A DNA stretch of 64,000 nucleotides, taken from Mesostigma viride (Eukaryota > Streptophyta > Mesostigmatophyceae > Mesostigmatales > Mesostigmataceae). A model generated the notes under the pieces. That model had not been told where the DNA came from, ran no database searches, and worked only from the letters and a program-made list of their open reading frames with translations. The stretch lies in contig RPFO01000156.1 in NCBI GenBank assembly GCA_009746045.1, positions 2,177,097 to 2,241,096 of the forward strand, given 5' to 3'. Numbering within the stretch: position 1 is the first letter of the stretch; every line of letters starts with the position of its first letter. Positions 63,840 to 64,000 of this stretch are shown piece after piece. A program made the translations under genes and the position numbers.

Positions 63840-64000
63840 CCCGCGCACCATGGAATGACCGAAGAATGGAAGTCAGCAGCTGGGAATTTCCCAACGCCAA
63901 CGGCCGTTGGAAGTATGAAAGTCTACATATATATTTCAACGATGCAAATATACATGCCCGCGCACCATGGATTGACCGAGAATGGCAAGTCAGCAGCTGG
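63840..64000. repeat. Direct repeat flanking another palindrome at the window's right edge
   Basis: cccgcgcaccatggaatgac with aagtcagcagctgg (63840-63883) recurs at about 63957-64000 (cccgcgcaccatggattgac). One CCAACGGCCGTTGG is between them at 63897-63910. Lies in the intron upstream of the 63823 acceptor. Confidence 0.8.

Overview
This is eukaryotic nuclear DNA. The one cellular gene is split into at least 18 short, GC-rich exons with GT-AG introns, encodes a nucleolar ribosome-assembly factor, and carries both a TGTAA and an AATAAA poly(A) signal just past its stop. The very high GC at third codon positions, repeat-rich introns, TGTAA signal and a Ty1/copia-type retroelement suggest a green alga. 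That placement is an inference of moderate-to-low confidence.

Layout. (1) 1-17,861: most of a plus-strand NOC2 gene (nucleolar complex protein 2), 5' end outside the window, 3' end with an acidic region and an RGG-rich tail. Its introns hold microsatellites, minisatellites and many decayed copies of the gene's own exon-intron junctions. A possible minus-strand exon lies inside intron 4. (2) 17.9-20.8 kb: AT-richer intergenic DNA with an inverted pair of palindromes and a 53-bp direct repeat, no gene recognised. (3) 20.8-26.26 kb: about 1.65 kb of single-copy-like DNA (14-bp palindromes, an anticodon-less tRNA-Ser-like unit) leading into a 40-bp satellite array. This 5.43-kb block is tandemly duplicated from 26,261. 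(4) 30,548-38,375: a 7.8-kb minus-strand LTR retrotransposon inserted in the duplicated array. Its empty target site survives in the first copy. (5) 38,376-59,010: more than 500 further 40-bp units, including a 5.36-kb higher-order tandem duplication. (6) 59.0-61.74 kb: a 120-bp AT-rich spacer, then an A/C-rich degenerate satellite of opposite strand composition. (7) 61.75-64 kb: a minus-strand, intron-containing, frameshifted gene resembling a mobile-element DDE protein, with the same 14-bp palindrome repeated in its introns.

The genes do not form a pathway. NOC2 is a housekeeping gene and everything right of 20.8 kb is repeat and mobile DNA. The most unusual signals are the recurrent splice-junction copies in the NOC2 introns, the CCAACGGCCGTTGG palindrome family (two back-to-back MYB3R/MSA-like cores), the Z-DNA-prone satellite, and the retroelement's apparent INT-PR-RT domain order, extra ORF upstream of gag and in-frame TGA between gag and pol. 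Coordinates and exon boundaries were read by eye and may be off by a base or two.
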